Below, piece after piece: positions 6,236 through 7,749 of a DNA stretch of 7,749 bases. Under the pieces are notes generated by a model. That model was given only the letters and a program-made list of their open reading frames with translations, ran no database searches and was not told the origin of the DNA. The position numbers and the translations under genes are program-made. Each line of letters starts with the position of its first letter. The first letter of the stretch is position 1. This DNA comes from Rhodospirillaceae bacterium (GTDB lineage Bacteria; Pseudomonadota; Alphaproteobacteria; Micavibrionales; Micavibrionaceae), in NCBI GenBank assembly GCA_003452275.1, contig DMIT01000059.1:1-7749 (forward strand). The letters run 5' to 3'.

Positions 6236-7098
6236 ATGTTTTTAATTATTACGAAGCTTTCGACCGGAATATCGGCTGGATTACCGCGCAGGAACTGGAA
6301 GTCCTGAAGACGAAACGTATCGCTATTGCGGGGCTGGGCGGGGTTGGCGGGTATCATTTGCTGACTTTGCTGCGATTGGGGTTTACCCGGTTCCATCTGG
6401 CGGAAATGGATGTTGTCGAACTGGCAAATTTTAACCGGCAAGCCTGCGCGGGCGTTTCAAAAATCGGTCGCGCCAAAATCGACGTGATGCGCGAATTGGC
6501 GCATGATATAAATCCGGATGCAGAACTGACGCTTTTTGCGGAGGGGGTCAATGATGAAAATCTGGACGCTTTTCTGGACGGGGTGGATCTTTATGTAGAT
6601 GGGCTTGATTTCTTTGTGCTGGATATCCGGCAGAAGATATTTCGTCTTTGTTATCAGAAAAACATCCCTGCAATGACCACGGCTCCGCTAGGAATGGGGG
6701 CAGCCCATCTTAATTTTCTACCGAACCATATGTCTTTCGATGAATATTTTGCACTGGACGGGGTCACAGGTGATGATCGCTTTATAAAATTCCTTATAGG
6801 CCTATCTCCTTCAATGCTGCAAAAAGGATATCTGGTTGATATGACCCGCGTTAATTTCGCGGCCCGTAAGGGGCCCTCGACGCCCATGGCCTGCGAGATT
6901 TGCGCAGGCATTGTGGGAACGGAGGCTATCAAAATACTGCTGGGCAGAGGGGACGTGCGCGCAGCGCCAAAAGGCTTTCATTTCGATGCCTATAAGAACA
7001 CTCTGAAGCGAACATGGCGACCTCTGGGGAATAGACATCCATTACAAAGAATATTATTTCAAGTGATAAAACAAATCATCAAGAAAAACAGCCAATAA
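6232..7098 (+). CDS. ThiF/E1-family adenylyltransferase
   Basis: This 288-aa cytoplasmic enzyme belongs to the E1-like superfamily (ThiF, MoeB, MccB), whose members use ATP to adenylate a carboxyl group, often a peptide C-terminus. A Rossmann nucleotide site is clear: IAGLGGVGG (32-40), acidic D60 ending the second strand, NFNRQ (66-70) with R69, GRAK with K82, and VDGLD (122-126) with D126 as the likely Mg-ATP aspartate. APLGMG (151-156) follows. Only one Cys pair, C221 and C224 (ACEIC), is present; the second CxxC of the typical structural zinc site is absent. GTEAIKILLGRG (229-240) is the usual C-terminal helix. No ubiquitin-like or short peptide substrate gene is evident in the window. 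It is coupled to the ATPase gene by ATGA and followed 15 bases later by the PP-loop gene, which suggests the two enzymes act in sequence. Its substrate is unknown. Confidence 0.88.
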   Translation: MNVFNYYEAFDRNIGWITAQELEVLKTKRIAIAGLGGVGGYHLLTLLRLGFTRFHLAEMDVVELANFNRQACAGVSKIGRAKIDVMRELAHDINPDAELTLFAEGVNDENLDAFLDGVDLYVDGLDFFVLDIRQKIFRLCYQKNIPAMTTAPLGMGAAHLNFLPNHMSFDEYFALDGVTGDDRFIKFLIGLSPSMLQKGYLVDMTRVNFAARKGPSTPMACEICAGIVGTEAIKILLGRGDVRAAPKGFHFDAYKNTLKRTWRPLGNRHPLQRILFQVIKQIIKKNSQ

Positions 7099-7113
7099 AA
7101 ATGGGTTGACGAT

Positions 7114-7731
7114 ATGGACAGTCAAATATTATCCGTTAAATTGTTCGAGGTTTATGCGAAATATATTTGGCCATGGCATAGATTGCTTGTCAAAAATAAG
7201 ATTTCCCGTCGATGCAATCTATGTGCAGCCTCCGAACATATGGTCACTATCCATACGGATGGTATTTGTTCGCTGTGTCTCGATTCTCAGAAAGCCCTCC
7301 CTGTTCCTGTTGCTGACCACACATCTTTACAACAGCAGCTTGATAAGTTGTTAGAGCAAGGTCAGGCGCTGGGGGCTCAGCAATATGATGCGCTGGCCCT
7401 CTTTAGCGGGGGAAAAGACAGCACTTATATGATCGAACGGATTAAACGCCAGTTTCCAAATCTGCGCATGTTGGCTTATACCATTGACAATGGATTCATG
7501 AGTCCGGTGGCGCGGAGTAATGTAGAAGAGCTTATCCAGAAACTGGATATCGATCATATTTTTGTAAGGCCGGCGCGGTCTTTTTATATCAAGCTATTCC
7601 GTTATTGCATCACGCACCTCAATCAGAGTGGTGGCTATGGAACTCTCGATTTCACAGATGGCGAATTTATGTTGGATACAGCCAGAAAGATGGCTGTCGA
7701 AAAACAAATCCCGATTATTCTGGCTGGATAG
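7114..7731 (+). CDS. PP-loop ATPase (N-acetyl sugar amidotransferase/ExsB-like), interrupted by TAG
   Basis: The 205 visible residues start with a zinc-ribbon-like C34-x2-C37-x14-C52-x2-C55 containing the family's DGICSLC ending. An ATP pyrophosphatase PP-loop follows, SGGKDST (98-104), then AYTIDNGF (121-128) and DHIFVRPARSFYIKLFR (147-163). Relatives include WbpG-type amidotransferases and other adenine nucleotide alpha hydrolases, which adenylate a substrate and add ammonia or sulfur. The frame ends at IPIILAG followed by TAG (7729-7731). Relatives usually continue for well over 100 residues beyond an equivalent Gly-x-Ser, and the codon right after TAG is Ser. The frame stays open for the remaining 18 bases. 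This is therefore a truncated gene, a readthrough site or a sequence error. The usual mid-domain Cys pair (around residues 170-185) is also missing. Ribosome binding is weak (GGG at 7103-7105), so coupling to the ThiF gene is likely. Confidence 0.8.
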   Translation: MDSQILSVKLFEVYAKYIWPWHRLLVKNKISRRCNLCAASEHMVTIHTDGICSLCLDSQKALPVPVADHTSLQQQLDKLLEQGQALGAQQYDALALFSGGKDSTYMIERIKRQFPNLRMLAYTIDNGFMSPVARSNVEELIQKLDIDHIFVRPARSFYIKLFRYCITHLNQSGGYGTLDFTDGEFMLDTARKMAVEKQIPIILAG

Positions 7732-7749
7732 AGTTTCTCTTATCGACCT

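Noticed and set aside
1..7749. Mobile element, integron, CRISPR or tRNA attachment signatures
   Set aside because: No transposase, integrase, spaced repeat array, terminal inverted repeats of an element or tRNA-like cloverleaf could be found. The composition shift alone is not enough to call an element boundary.

Overview
The window looks like an accessory region of a Gram-negative bacterium, most likely a proteobacterium. The signs are a CysB-like LysR regulator, a DevB/HlyD-type membrane fusion protein and an acyl-ACP-type N-acyltransferase of the FeeM/exosortase-associated group. I cannot name a genus. Base composition is AT-rich in the left half and clearly GC-richer from about 5600 to 7000. 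No tRNA, rRNA, CRISPR array, insertion sequence or integrase is visible.

Left block (1-2237, + strand). An AT-rich leader carries a promoter-like pair overlapping an imperfect palindrome. It is followed by a LysR-type regulator (103-1062) and, after 68 bases, by an unfamiliar 368-aa protein (1131-2237). That protein carries a Glu-x6-His pair and a late His/Asp/Glu/His cluster resembling heme-oxygenase-like diiron oxidases. It ends in a perfect 14-bp inverted repeat with a 27-base loop, and its stop codon overlaps the stop codon of the convergent next gene.

Middle (2234-3324). A minus-strand acyltransferase of the FeeM / LuxI-like GNAT group (2234-3097, ATG start chosen from a well-placed ribosome binding site) is divergent from the right-hand operon. 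The 227-base AT-rich spacer contains a good minus-strand promoter embedded in two inverted repeats. It also contains an eight-G tract that forms the ribosome binding site of the operon's first gene.

Right block (3325-7749, + strand). This is a tightly coupled operon. It encodes a DevB-like membrane fusion protein, a DevC-like FtsX-fold permease, a DevA-like ATPase, an E1/ThiF-family adenylyltransferase and a zinc-ribbon PP-loop ATPase. The first three junctions are ATGA overlaps and the last is a 15-base gap. The PP-loop reading frame is interrupted by TAG at 7729, at a point where the family normally continues, and the window stops 18 bases later.

Taken together, the genes look like a small biosynthesis-and-export locus. 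An acyl group is transferred to an amine or amino acid (GNAT). A carboxylate is probably activated by the ThiF protein, and the PP-loop enzyme may add an amino or sulfur group. An oxidative step may be done by the heme-oxygenase-like protein. The product would be exported by the DevBCA pump and controlled by the LysR protein. Individual family assignments are well supported. The pathway, its product and the claim that the two blocks act together are inference.
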